A DNA stretch of 13,738 nucleotides from Dehalococcoidia bacterium (lineage in GTDB: Bacteria; Chloroflexota; Dehalococcoidia; Dehalococcoidales; Fen-1064), in contig PMCB01000085.1 of the NCBI GenBank assembly GCA_003153955.1, forward strand, positions 1-13,738, in the 5' to 3' direction. The position numbers and the translations under genes were made by a program. Positions 6,436 through 12,623 of this stretch are shown piece by piece. The notes below the pieces were generated by a model that saw nothing but the letters and a program-made list of their open reading frames with translations, was not told where the DNA came from and made no database searches. The first letter of the stretch is position 1; each line of letters opens with the position of its first letter.

Positions 6436-6464
6436 AAGATAGCATTTTTACGCTTAAAAGTCAA
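6436..6464 (-). promoter_or_regulatory. Sigma70-type promoter, leftward (RNA element / rhomboid)
   Basis: TTGACT (6464-6459) and TATCTT (6441-6436) are separated by exactly 17 bases on the minus strand. The predicted start is near 6428-6429, at AGGGATCAG. It faces away from the folP promoter. Confidence 0.75.
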
Positions 6465-6473
6465 GCTAAAAGG

Positions 6474-6489
6474 TGATACTTTAGTATCA
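6474..6489. promoter_or_regulatory. Palindrome between the divergent promoters (candidate shared operator)
   Basis: TGATAC-TTTA-GTATCA is a perfect 6+6 inverted repeat lying between the two back-to-back -35 boxes (6459-6464 and 6500-6505). A dimeric regulator bound here could affect both transcripts. The regulator is unknown. Confidence 0.4.
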
Positions 6490-6499
6490 TGTTTGAGTA

Positions 6500-6528
6500 T
6501 TGACGAAAGTTATGGTATCGGGTAGAGT
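6500..6528 (+). promoter_or_regulatory. Sigma70-type promoter for folP
   Basis: TTGACG (6500-6505) and TAGAGT (6523-6528) are separated by 17 bases. The start would be near 6535, leaving a leader of under 20 bases that contains the AGAGGA ribosome site before ATG 6552. Confidence 0.65.
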
Positions 6529-6551
6529 TAGCTCGTAAGAGGATCTAGTAT

Positions 6552-7412
6552 ATGTCATCTGAACATATTACCCGCTGCGGCAACATAGAATTCCACTGGG
6601 GCGAACGCACTTATGTCATGGGTATCGTGAATGCGTCTCCCGACTCCTTCTCCGGCGACGGGAGTACCGATATTGAAGCATCTGTGACCTTAGGCTGCCG
6701 GTTTGTGGAAGAAGGAGCGGACATCCTGGACGTCGGCGGGGAATCCACCAAACCCGGTTTTACAGACGTTTCAGTTGAAGAAGAAATCCGGCGGGTAGTG
6801 CCGCTAATTGAACGGCTTGCTTCCCGTATGAAAGTGCCGATAAGTGTTGACACTTCCAAATATGAAGTGGCACGGCAGGCATTGGCAGCCGGGGCGACAA
6901 TAATTAACGACCAGTGGGGACTGAAAACAGAACCGGGATTAGCAGAACTGGCGGCAAAAAATAACGCCCCGTTAATACTGATGAGCAACCAGCGCGATAT
7001 CGGCGGGTATGATGCCAATGCGGGACGCGACACCGGGAATTATGCTGATGTGATAGACAAGGTAATCGCCTCGCTGCGGCAAAGTGTGAAGGTTGCGCAA
7101 AAGGCCGGGGTGCCAAACGAAAACATCATTATTGATCCGGGCATCGGTTTCGGCAAGACCTGGCATCAGGACATTGAAATCATCAGGCGGCTGCAGGAAT
7201 TGAAAGTAATGGGGTTTCCGATCCTCGTCGGGACATCACGAAAATCGATGATAAAAATGGTCCTTAATTTACCGGCCAACCAGCGGGTGGAAGGCACGGC
7301 GGCGACAGTAGCGATCAGCATCGCCAACGGGGCGGATATTGTGCGGGTGCATGATGTGAAACAGATGGCGCGGGTATGCAGGATGACGGACGCGATTGTG
7401 AGGGGGATTTAG
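6552..7412 (+). CDS. folP: Dihydropteroate synthase
   Basis: FolP joins 6-hydroxymethyl-dihydropterin pyrophosphate to 4-aminobenzoate to make dihydropteroate in folate synthesis, in the cytoplasm. The 286-residue TIM-barrel protein shows the family landmarks in order: GIVNASPDSFSGDG (24-37, N27 is the pyrophosphate contact), DVGGESTKPG (60-69), SVDTSKYEVA, NDQWG, IDPGIGFGKT, GTSRKS (K231) and RVHDV (R265, H267). Two signature loops deviate slightly from the usual NVTPDSFSDGG and ESTRPG, but the functional residues are kept. The ATG is preceded by AGAGGA eight bases upstream and a good promoter. It converges with a class IV aminotransferase that could be the aminodeoxychorismate lyase supplying its 4-aminobenzoate substrate. 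Confidence 0.95.
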   Translation: MSSEHITRCGNIEFHWGERTYVMGIVNASPDSFSGDGSTDIEASVTLGCRFVEEGADILDVGGESTKPGFTDVSVEEEIRRVVPLIERLASRMKVPISVDTSKYEVARQALAAGATIINDQWGLKTEPGLAELAAKNNAPLILMSNQRDIGGYDANAGRDTGNYADVIDKVIASLRQSVKVAQKAGVPNENIIIDPGIGFGKTWHQDIEIIRRLQELKVMGFPILVGTSRKSMIKMVLNLPANQRVEGTAATVAISIANGADIVRVHDVKQMARVCRMTDAIVRGI

Positions 7413-7420
7413 GCTTCTAA

Positions 7421-7452
7421 TTCTCCCTTAATCCCTCCTTACTAAGGAGGGA
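7421..7452. repeat. Palindromic repeat/bidirectional terminator candidate between convergent genes
   Basis: TCCCTCCTTA (7432-7441) and TAAGGAGGGA (7443-7452) are perfect inverted arms around a single base. The upstream TTCTCCCTTAATCCCTCC resembles the CTC-rich elements elsewhere in the window. A wider pair AATTCTC (7419-7425) / GAGAATT (7485-7491) encloses it. Lying between folP and the aminotransferase gene, it could end both transcripts. Confidence 0.55.
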
Positions 7453-7497
7453 AAATTCATCTCTTTTTCTTAAGGAAAGATGGAGAGAATTGCCTGA

Positions 7498-8364
7498 TTA
7501 TTTAATCTCCATGGTTTCGTTAAACACCAGTTCCCGGTAGGCCTTCATCAGGCTGTGGGTGACCGCACCGGGTTTACCATTGCCAACCGGTTTGCCGTCG
7601 AAAACGGTGACCGGCATAATCTCAATCAAAGAGTTAGTGAGAAAAATTTCATCTGCCTGCAACAAATCGGCTAAACGGCAATTGACTTCTTTTATTTTAA
7701 TACCGAGCTGCGCCGCCAATTCGAAGACAACCACCCTAGTGACACCGGGTAAAATGCCGGATTCGTAAGGCGGTGTCTTCAAAACACCTTCTTTCACGAT
7801 GAAGACGTTGCTGCCGGCCGCCTCGGTGAGATAACCTTTTTGGTTGAGAAAAAATGATTCGTCAGCGCCGGCGACTTTGGCGTCACGACGCGCCAGCATA
7901 TTTTCCATGGCATTCGCCGATTTCAGCGATGTCACCGGGGAAAAACTGTTACGCCGGATCGAAGCAAGCACTGTTTTGTAGCCATTCTGATATTTTTCAC
8001 GCTCTGGCGGTGAATATTCCGCAGCGATAACAGCGATGGTCGGGATTTCGCAAGAATCCAAATCCGGCGAAATTTCGCCTTCCCCGATGGAGACACAGAT
8101 ACGGAGGCGGGTTTGTCCGAAGCCGTTAGCTTTAATGACTTCGATGACCGCTTCCCGGATAAGCGCAGTGTGTATTTTGATACCGAGGCGGTCGCCGGAA
8201 TACCTGAGGCGCGCCAGGTGATTTTCCAACCGGAAGGGTTTTCCGTCATAGGCCCGCACCGTTTCGTACAGGCTGAAGCCGAAAAGGAAGCCGTAATCGA
8301 GTAGAGATATTTTGGCTTCTTTACGAGGCACGAGTTTCCCGTTCAAATAAAAGATCTCGTTCAT
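7498..8364 (-). CDS. Class IV PLP-dependent aminotransferase / aminodeoxychorismate lyase-like
   Basis: This fold-type IV PLP enzyme has 288 residues. The Schiff-base lysine is K148 in TSLKSANAMENMLARRDA. The pyridine-nitrogen partner glutamate is about E181 in LTEAAGSNVFIV, and the phosphate-binding LPGVTR loop follows. The N-terminus has the family's YLNGKLVPRKEAKISLLDYGF and SLYETVRAYDGKPFRLENHLARL. This family includes branched-chain aminotransferase (IlvE), D-amino-acid aminotransferase and 4-amino-4-deoxychorismate lyase (PabC), and sequence alone does not separate them here. The neighbouring folP makes PabC attractive, but that is context only. ATG 8362-8364 is preferred over the upstream TTG at 8374-8376 because GGAGA is ideally placed 5-7 bases before it, and the TTG would overlap that site. 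Confidence 0.87.
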   Translation of the reverse strand: MNEIFYLNGKLVPRKEAKISLLDYGFLFGFSLYETVRAYDGKPFRLENHLARLRYSGDRLGIKIHTALIREAVIEVIKANGFGQTRLRICVSIGEGEISPDLDSCEIPTIAVIAAEYSPPEREKYQNGYKTVLASIRRNSFSPVTSLKSANAMENMLARRDAKVAGADESFFLNQKGYLTEAAGSNVFIVKEGVLKTPPYESGILPGVTRVVVFELAAQLGIKIKEVNCRLADLLQADEIFLTNSLIEIMPVTVFDGKPVGNGKPGAVTHSLMKAYRELVFNETMEIK

Positions 8365-8429
8365 GCGCGTCTCCAATTGGGCTATTCTGGGCCCTTGATT
8401 CGTCTCATGATGCTGTTAATATTTCATAT

Positions 8430-8458
8430 AGTATATTTTTAAATATTCAAGTTGTCCA
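8430..8458 (-). promoter_or_regulatory. Sigma70-type promoter for the class IV aminotransferase
   Basis: On the minus strand TGGACA (8458-8453) and TATACT (8435-8430) are separated by 17 bases. Each box matches five of six consensus bases. The start would be near 8423, giving a leader of about 60 bases. Confidence 0.65.
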
Positions 8459-8548
8459 TATCAATTCACAGCAAACAATAAATTATAGCATCGTTTCTTG
8501 GCGCGGCAACAATTAACAAACAAACTCCGTTCAACCTAGGATTATTTT

Positions 8549-8609
8549 AGATTGCTTCGTCTCCCTCAACAATTCGGGACTATAGGCTGTAACTCCTCGC
8601 AAAGACAGT
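8549..8609. repeat. Degenerate GCGAGGAG...ACGAAGCAATCT interspersed repeat
   Basis: On the minus strand it reads ACTGTCTTTGCGAGGAG, then about 30 unrelated bases, then GACGAAGCAATCT. The two ends match the well-known TGTCATTGCGAGGAG(N)ACGAAGCAATC short repeat found in many environmental genomes (from memory). The middle is longer than I recall for that repeat. Confidence 0.45.
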
Positions 8610-8724
8610 AACATACAGGGAGCAATTTGCCTCGGATAATAAACGCCGAGCAGGGGTAATTGACAACGGGGTTTCAATTAGTGTTTCATAGTGGTACTTA
8701 ATACGGCGATGACGAGGGGTTAAG

Positions 8725-9501
8725 ATGAAAGAAATCAAAATATTGTGCTGGAATGTAAACGGAGTGCGGGCAGCGGTGAAAAAAGGATTTTTGGAATGGC
8801 TGCAAAAAGAATCGCCGGATATTCTCTGCCTGCAGGAAACCAAGGCCAGTACGGATAATTTAACCAAAGAGCTGCTGGAACCGTCCGGCTATCAAACCTA
8901 TTGGAATTACCCTGAAAGAAAGGGCTACTCCGGGGTAGCAACTTTTACCAGGGAAAAACCGATAAAGATGCAAAACAGTTTCGGGGTAAAGGCTTTTGAC
9001 GGGGAAGGAAGGGTAATTATTTCCGAGTACCCGGAATTTACTCTCTGCAATATCTATTTTCCCAACGGGAAACAAGGGCCGGAGAGACTAAAATACAAAA
9101 TGGATTTCTACGAGGCCTTCTTCAACTATCTGGAGCCGAGACGTCTGCGGGGGGACAAAATAATCTTCTGCGGCGACGTCAATACCGCCCATCAGGAAAT
9201 CGATATAGCGCGGCCGAAGGAAAATTCGAAAATATCCGGCTTTTTACCCCAAGAAAGGGCTTGGCTGGATAAAATTGCCGCGCACGGCTACATCGACACT
9301 TTCCGGCATTTTCACAAAGAGGCGGGACAATATAGCTGGTGGGACATGAAAACCGGAGCCCGGGCCAGAAATGTCGGTTGGAGAATCGACTATTTCTTCA
9401 TCACGGAAAACCTGCTGAATAATGTGCAGAAAGCGTTTATCATGCCTGAAGTCACTGGCTCCGACCATTGCCCGATCGGGCTGGTATTGAGGTTTAGCTG
9501 A
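8725..9501 (+). CDS. xth: Exodeoxyribonuclease III (AP endonuclease)
   Basis: This enzyme cuts the DNA backbone 5' to abasic sites and removes nucleotides from 3' ends during base-excision repair. The 258-residue length is typical of the ExoIII/APE1 family. Active-site residues visible are N10/N12 (CWNVNG), metal-binding E38 (LQETK), Y111 (NIYFPNG), D151 and N153 (GDVNTAH), D222 (GWRIDYFF), and D247-H248 (GSDHCPI). Their order and spacing match E. coli ExoIII (E34, Y109, D151, N153, D229, H259). The ATG follows GAGGGG by five bases. It appears monocistronic. A hairpin overlaps its stop codon, and the cupin gene beyond is on the other strand. Confidence 0.96.
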   Translation: MKEIKILCWNVNGVRAAVKKGFLEWLQKESPDILCLQETKASTDNLTKELLEPSGYQTYWNYPERKGYSGVATFTREKPIKMQNSFGVKAFDGEGRVIISEYPEFTLCNIYFPNGKQGPERLKYKMDFYEAFFNYLEPRRLRGDKIIFCGDVNTAHQEIDIARPKENSKISGFLPQERAWLDKIAAHGYIDTFRHFHKEAGQYSWWDMKTGARARNVGWRIDYFFITENLLNNVQKAFIMPEVTGSDHCPIGLVLRFS

Positions 9502-9527
9502 ATGCATGAATTTTCCGATTCAGCTAA
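9494..9527. repeat. 10-bp inverted repeat spanning the xth stop codon
   Basis: TTAGCTGAAT (9494-9503) pairs perfectly with ATTCAGCTAA (9518-9527) over 14 bases, and the left arm contains the xth TGA (9499-9501). No T-run follows, so it may protect the mRNA 3' end or act as a weak terminator. Confidence 0.5.
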
Positions 9528-9591
9528 GTTCTGTCCTGGTTCAAACAAAAACCATTATCAATACTATATTGAATGCTTCAAATAACCAGTG

Positions 9592-9660
9592 ACCCACTCC
9601 CTACCCTCGCCCTATCAGGGCGAGGTAGATAAACGAGAGGGAGTGCTTTCGCACTCCCTC
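9592..9660. repeat. Double-hairpin CTC-rich repeat between xth and cupin genes
   Basis: CCTCGCCCT (9605-9613) pairs with AGGGCGAGG (9617-9625) over ATC. GAGGGAGTGC (9637-9646) pairs with GCACTCCCTC (9651-9660) over TTTC. CACTCCCT at the left edge (9593-9600) is also complementary to the second hairpin's left arm. It is the best-preserved member of the CTC-rich family in the window and sits between convergent genes. Confidence 0.65.
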
Positions 9661-9736
9661 TTCTGGAACTCCTACTTAAATAACTACCTTAAAAAGACAT
9701 TTCTTTATTTTGTTCGTTTTCGTACACCCATTCGGA

Positions 9737-10096
9737 CTATTTGGCACGGCCGAAATCATCCTGCAGCCGGACGACGTCGCTGAGCTGGGGAGTCGAGACT
9801 TCCAGAATTGTGGAGTCTTCCAACGCTTCCACTCGGTGAGTGGTCAGCGGCGGGAGATGCAAACAATAACCGGGTTCCCCGACAGTTTCCGACATTTTAC
9901 CGTCCGGAGCCTGGACGCTGAACTTCACTTTTCCCTGTAAAAGGTACATGCTTTCGTCTTTTTCTTTATGATATTGAAGGCTGAGACGGAAACCTTTGTT
10001 CACAAAAATGACCTTGCCGGCATACTGCGGCGTCAGGGCGTAAAGCAGTTCACTGCCCCAGGGCTTTTCTGTTTTTCTCGGCAGTTTTTCTTCCAT
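9737..10096 (-). CDS. Small single-domain cupin (mannose-6-phosphate isomerase-like)
   Basis: This 119-residue protein is one cupin barrel. It begins with EKPWGSELL, as in the cupin halves of type II mannose-6-phosphate isomerase / GDP-mannose pyrophosphorylase. Cupin motif 1 is GFRLSLQYHKEKDESMYLLQG (35-55), with H43 and E48 as metal ligands and Q41 where a first His is usual. Motif 2 is GYCLHLPPLTTHRVEAL (76-92), with H87. It may act in sugar-phosphate or nucleotide-sugar metabolism, but small cupins are diverse and the reaction is not established. ATG 10094-10096 is preferred because GGAG lies eight bases upstream. A GTG three codons earlier would overlap that site. It is divergent from the regulator gene at 10253. 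Confidence 0.85.
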   Translation of the reverse strand: MEEKLPRKTEKPWGSELLYALTPQYAGKVIFVNKGFRLSLQYHKEKDESMYLLQGKVKFSVQAPDGKMSETVGEPGYCLHLPPLTTHRVEALEDSTILEVSTPQLSDVVRLQDDFGRAK

Positions 10097-10252
10097 GTGT
10101 ATCACTCCAGCTAAGTATTATTATCAGCATTATCTTAGCAACACCGGTTGCAATCTGCAAGGAGCATTTGCTTGCCATTTCAGCTATAATACGATAAGGC
10201 AAAGGGAAATAATCATCCCTGGATACTCGAACCCATAAATTAGAGGCTAAGT

Positions 10253-10903
10253 TTGCAAAAAGTAGTTGTAGTGGCCAAACAAACCGATGAAATGGTGAAA
10301 TTGTGCGCGGAACTGAACAAGCACGGTTATCAATGCGCATTTACAGACAGCAACGATGCCATGGAAAGTATCACGGAAAACAATGCCGGTTTGCTGCTGA
10401 TTGAATTTACCGGCACGCCGGAAGTGGAAACATTATGCCGCTATTTCCGTAAGGAAAAAGATTTACCGGTAATCGCACTGGTTTCGACGGACAAGCTGGA
10501 CAAACTCGTTGATTTAGTCGATGATTTTGCGGTCAAACCTTACAATTCAAAAGAACTGGCCACCCGGATCAAACATCTTATACGGAAAGACTCCGATGTC
10601 CCGACGGCACAAATCAGAACTGCCGGAATCACGATCGACCCGGATAAATATGAGGTCTATGTCGACGGGAAACTGGTTTCCCTGACATTCAAAGAATATG
10701 AATTATTGAAATTCCTGGCCAGTCATCCCGGCCGGGTTTTTACGCGCGATACATTACTGAACCAGGTCTGGAGCCAGGATTATTTCGGCGGCGACAGAAC
10801 GGTGGACGTCCACATCCGCCGGCTCAGAAGCAAAATCGAAGACCCGGATCACGTTTACATCGAAACGGTGAGAAACATCGGTTACCGTTTTATCAGAAAT
10901 TGA
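10253..10903 (+). CDS. Orphan OmpR-family response regulator, GlnR-like, with atypical receiver
   Basis: This 216-residue regulator has an N-terminal receiver-like domain (1-105) and a C-terminal winged-helix DNA-binding domain (about 120-216). The C-terminus, LTFKEYELLKFLASHPGRVF then DYFGGDRTVDVHIRRLRSK and TVRNIGYRFI, closely resembles actinobacterial GlnR, which controls nitrogen genes. The receiver is abnormal: the usual DD pair after strand 1 is A8-K9, and the phospho-accepting Asp is E51 (LLLIEFTG). S78 and the KP motif (K95-P96) remain. No histidine kinase gene is nearby. These points suggest phosphorylation-independent action, as proposed for GlnR. Start is TTG 10253-10255 with GAGG seven bases upstream. 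The gene is 110 bases upstream of amtB, whose leader contains matching 11-base-phased half-sites. A TATAAT (10185-10190) upstream may be its -10. Confidence 0.9.
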   Translation: MQKVVVVAKQTDEMVKLCAELNKHGYQCAFTDSNDAMESITENNAGLLLIEFTGTPEVETLCRYFRKEKDLPVIALVSTDKLDKLVDLVDDFAVKPYNSKELATRIKHLIRKDSDVPTAQIRTAGITIDPDKYEVYVDGKLVSLTFKEYELLKFLASHPGRVFTRDTLLNQVWSQDYFGGDRTVDVHIRRLRSKIEDPDHVYIETVRNIGYRFIRN

Positions 10904-10928
10904 GTCTGCGCCGCAAAAATCCCATCAC

Positions 10929-10966
10929 GAAACATAAATTTAATATAGACGAAATATACTTGTAAC
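10929..10966 (+). promoter_or_regulatory. Array of four 11-bp-phased GlnR-box-like half-sites upstream of amtB
   Basis: GAAAC (10929-10933), TTAAT (10940-10944), GAAAT (10951-10955) and GTAAC (10962-10966) are each separated by exactly six bases. The known actinobacterial GlnR site alternates GTnAC and GaAAC boxes with six-base gaps, and this array alternates in the same way, with the second box weak. Its centre is about 66 bases upstream of the amtB ATG, and a plausible -10 (TAAAGT, 10977-10982) follows with no good -35. That arrangement suits an activator. Alternatively TATACT (10955-10960) is the -10, in which case binding would block it. Confidence 0.6.
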
Positions 10967-11013
10967 AATAGCTCTGTAAAGTAGAGACATCTATTTAGTT
11001 ATAAGGAGATTAA

Positions 11014-12249
11014 ATGTCTATTAACGCCGCAGATACTGGGTGGATGTTAGTCTCGTCGGCCCTGGTGCTGTTCATGACCGTGGGATTGGCATTCTTCTAT
11101 GGCGGGCTGGTAAGGAGAAAAAACTTCCTCTCCACCATCATGATGAGTTTCTTCTGCCTCGGCCTAATAGGTGTATTATGGGTGGTTTACGGCTACACCC
11201 TGGCCTTTGGACCGGATAAAGCAGGCCTGATCGGAGGATTCAATTTCTTCGGCCTGATCGGCGTGGGACAGGCGCCCTCCGCTACCTATGCACAAACGAT
11301 CCCGCAACTGGCTTTCATGGCTTTCCAAGGCATGTTTGCAGTGATTACGGTGGCGCTGATCACCGGGGCAGTGGTGGAACGTATCAAATTCAGCGCTTTG
11401 ATGTTATTTTCGATTATCTGGTTTACCATTGTCTACCTGCCCGTGGCGCATTGGGTCTGGGGCGCGGGCGGCTGGTTAAACAAATTAGGCGCACTGGATT
11501 TCGCTGGCGGGACCGTGGTGCATATCGCAGCCGGCGTCTCCGCACTTTCATTGGCAGTTCTGTTAGGACCCCGTAAAGGCTTCAAAGAGAAAGAACCGAT
11601 GGAACCGGGCAACATCCCTATGGTAGCATTAGGCGCCGGTATCCTGTGGTTCGGGTGGTTTGGTTTTAATGCCGGAAGCGCCCTCACATCCGGCGGACTG
11701 GCGACCAGCGCCTTCGTAGCGACAAACCTTTCCGCGGCCACCGCAGCTTTAGTCTGGATGATACTGAGTTGGATTTATCGCAGACCTTCACTGCTCGGCG
11801 TAGTTACCGGCGCAGTCGCGGGTCTGGTTGCGATTACACCGGCAGCCGGTTATATTCAGCCGATTATGGCTATACCGATCGGAGCCGGTGTTGCGCTGCT
11901 TTGTTATCACATGATGATTTTCCGTTCCAAAACCAATATCGATGAATCACTTGATGTCTGGGCAGTACACGGAATGGGCGGGACATGGGGCGCAATTGCA
12001 ACCGGTATTTTCTGCACGAGCGCGGTAAATTCCGCCGGGAAAAACGGACTTTTCTACGGCAATCCAAAACAGGTATTAATCCAATTGATCGGAGTTGTCG
12101 CCGTTTGGATATTTGCCTTCGGGATGACCTGGTTAATCGGTAAATTTGTTGACAAAGTAGTCGGTCTAAGGGTCTCCGCTGCTGAAGAATCTGTAGGCTT
12201 GGACATTTCACAACACGGAGAGAGAGCCTATGGAGGTAATTTACGATGA
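11014..12249 (+). CDS. amtB: Ammonium transporter AmtB
   Basis: This 411-residue inner-membrane channel of the Amt/Rh family has about eleven transmembrane helices and no cleavable N-terminal leader. The pore's twin histidines are H170 (GGTVVHIAAG) and H319 (DVWAVHGMGGTWG). The phenylalanine gate lies in FQGMF (about 104-108) and the recruiting Trp is near W149. The cytoplasmic C-terminus has the conserved GLRVSAAEESVGLDISQHGE stretch that docks PII. The ATG is preceded by AAGGAG six bases upstream. Its TGA overlaps the glnK ATG (ATGA), a standard amtB-glnK arrangement that couples translation of the channel and its PII regulator. It is probably controlled by the adjacent GlnR-like regulator through the phased sites at 10929-10966. 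Confidence 0.97.
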   Translation: MSINAADTGWMLVSSALVLFMTVGLAFFYGGLVRRKNFLSTIMMSFFCLGLIGVLWVVYGYTLAFGPDKAGLIGGFNFFGLIGVGQAPSATYAQTIPQLAFMAFQGMFAVITVALITGAVVERIKFSALMLFSIIWFTIVYLPVAHWVWGAGGWLNKLGALDFAGGTVVHIAAGVSALSLAVLLGPRKGFKEKEPMEPGNIPMVALGAGILWFGWFGFNAGSALTSGGLATSAFVATNLSAATAALVWMILSWIYRRPSLLGVVTGAVAGLVAITPAAGYIQPIMAIPIGAGVALLCYHMMIFRSKTNIDESLDVWAVHGMGGTWGAIATGIFCTSAVNSAGKNGLFYGNPKQVLIQLIGVVAVWIFAFGMTWLIGKFVDKVVGLRVSAAEESVGLDISQHGERAYGGNLR

Positions 12250-12584
12250 AAAAAATTGAAGCAATCATTCGTGAAGAAAGATTGGAAGCGGTCAAGAAAC
12301 ATCTGGAAGAAATCGGATATTTCGGGATGACACTAACGGAAGTGAGCGGCCGCGGCCGGCAGAAAGGCGTCCCCCTGAAGTGGGGTTCTAAAGAATACCG
12401 GCTGGAATTTCTGCCTAAACTCAAGGTGGAAGTAGTCGTGATGGACGAGGATGTATCCGGCGCGATAAATGCTATAATCAAGGGGGCGAGAACCGGAGAC
12501 ATCGGAGACGGTAAAATATTTATCATACCGATAGAAGATGCCGTCCGCATCAGAACAGGTGACTCCGGGAATAACGCCGTATAA
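12246..12584 (+). CDS. glnK: Nitrogen regulatory PII protein GlnK
   Basis: This is a 112-residue PII trimer subunit, which senses ATP/ADP and 2-oxoglutarate and plugs the AmtB pore through its T-loop. The N-terminus MKKIEAIIREERLEAVKKHL, the GMTLTEVSGRGRQKG segment (27-41, including Q39) and the C-terminal signature TGDIGDGKIFIIPIEDAVRIRTG are all intact. In the T-loop Y51, the residue uridylylated in proteobacteria and adenylylated in actinobacteria, is kept (GSKEY). Position 46, usually Tyr, is Trp (LKWGSKEY), and position 49 is Lys. Overlap with amtB by four bases and close linkage to glnA define the role. The amtB linkage is why GlnK is preferred to GlnB. Confidence 0.95.
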   Translation: MKKIEAIIREERLEAVKKHLEEIGYFGMTLTEVSGRGRQKGVPLKWGSKEYRLEFLPKLKVEVVVMDEDVSGAINAIIKGARTGDIGDGKIFIIPIEDAVRIRTGDSGNNAV

Positions 12585-12623
12585 CGCATTAATTAATAAT
12601 AAAATAAGGGAGGTTACACTACC

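Larger units (their letters stand above)
8365..8724. other. 360-base gap between divergent aminotransferase and exonuclease genes
   Basis: No gene recognised. It holds the leftward promoter (8430-8458), a degenerate interspersed repeat (8549-8609), and a possible rightward -35 (TTGACA at 8660-8665) without a good -10 at normal distance. The remainder is AT-rich. Confidence 0.5.

Noticed and set aside
8374..8376. Upstream TTG start for the class IV aminotransferase
   Set aside because: It overlaps the GGAGA that serves the ATG at 8364, and the added residues are not family-like.
10942..10974. TAGACG...TAGCTC as a constitutive amtB promoter
   Set aside because: The -35 and -10 matches are poor; the activator-type layout with phased boxes fits better.
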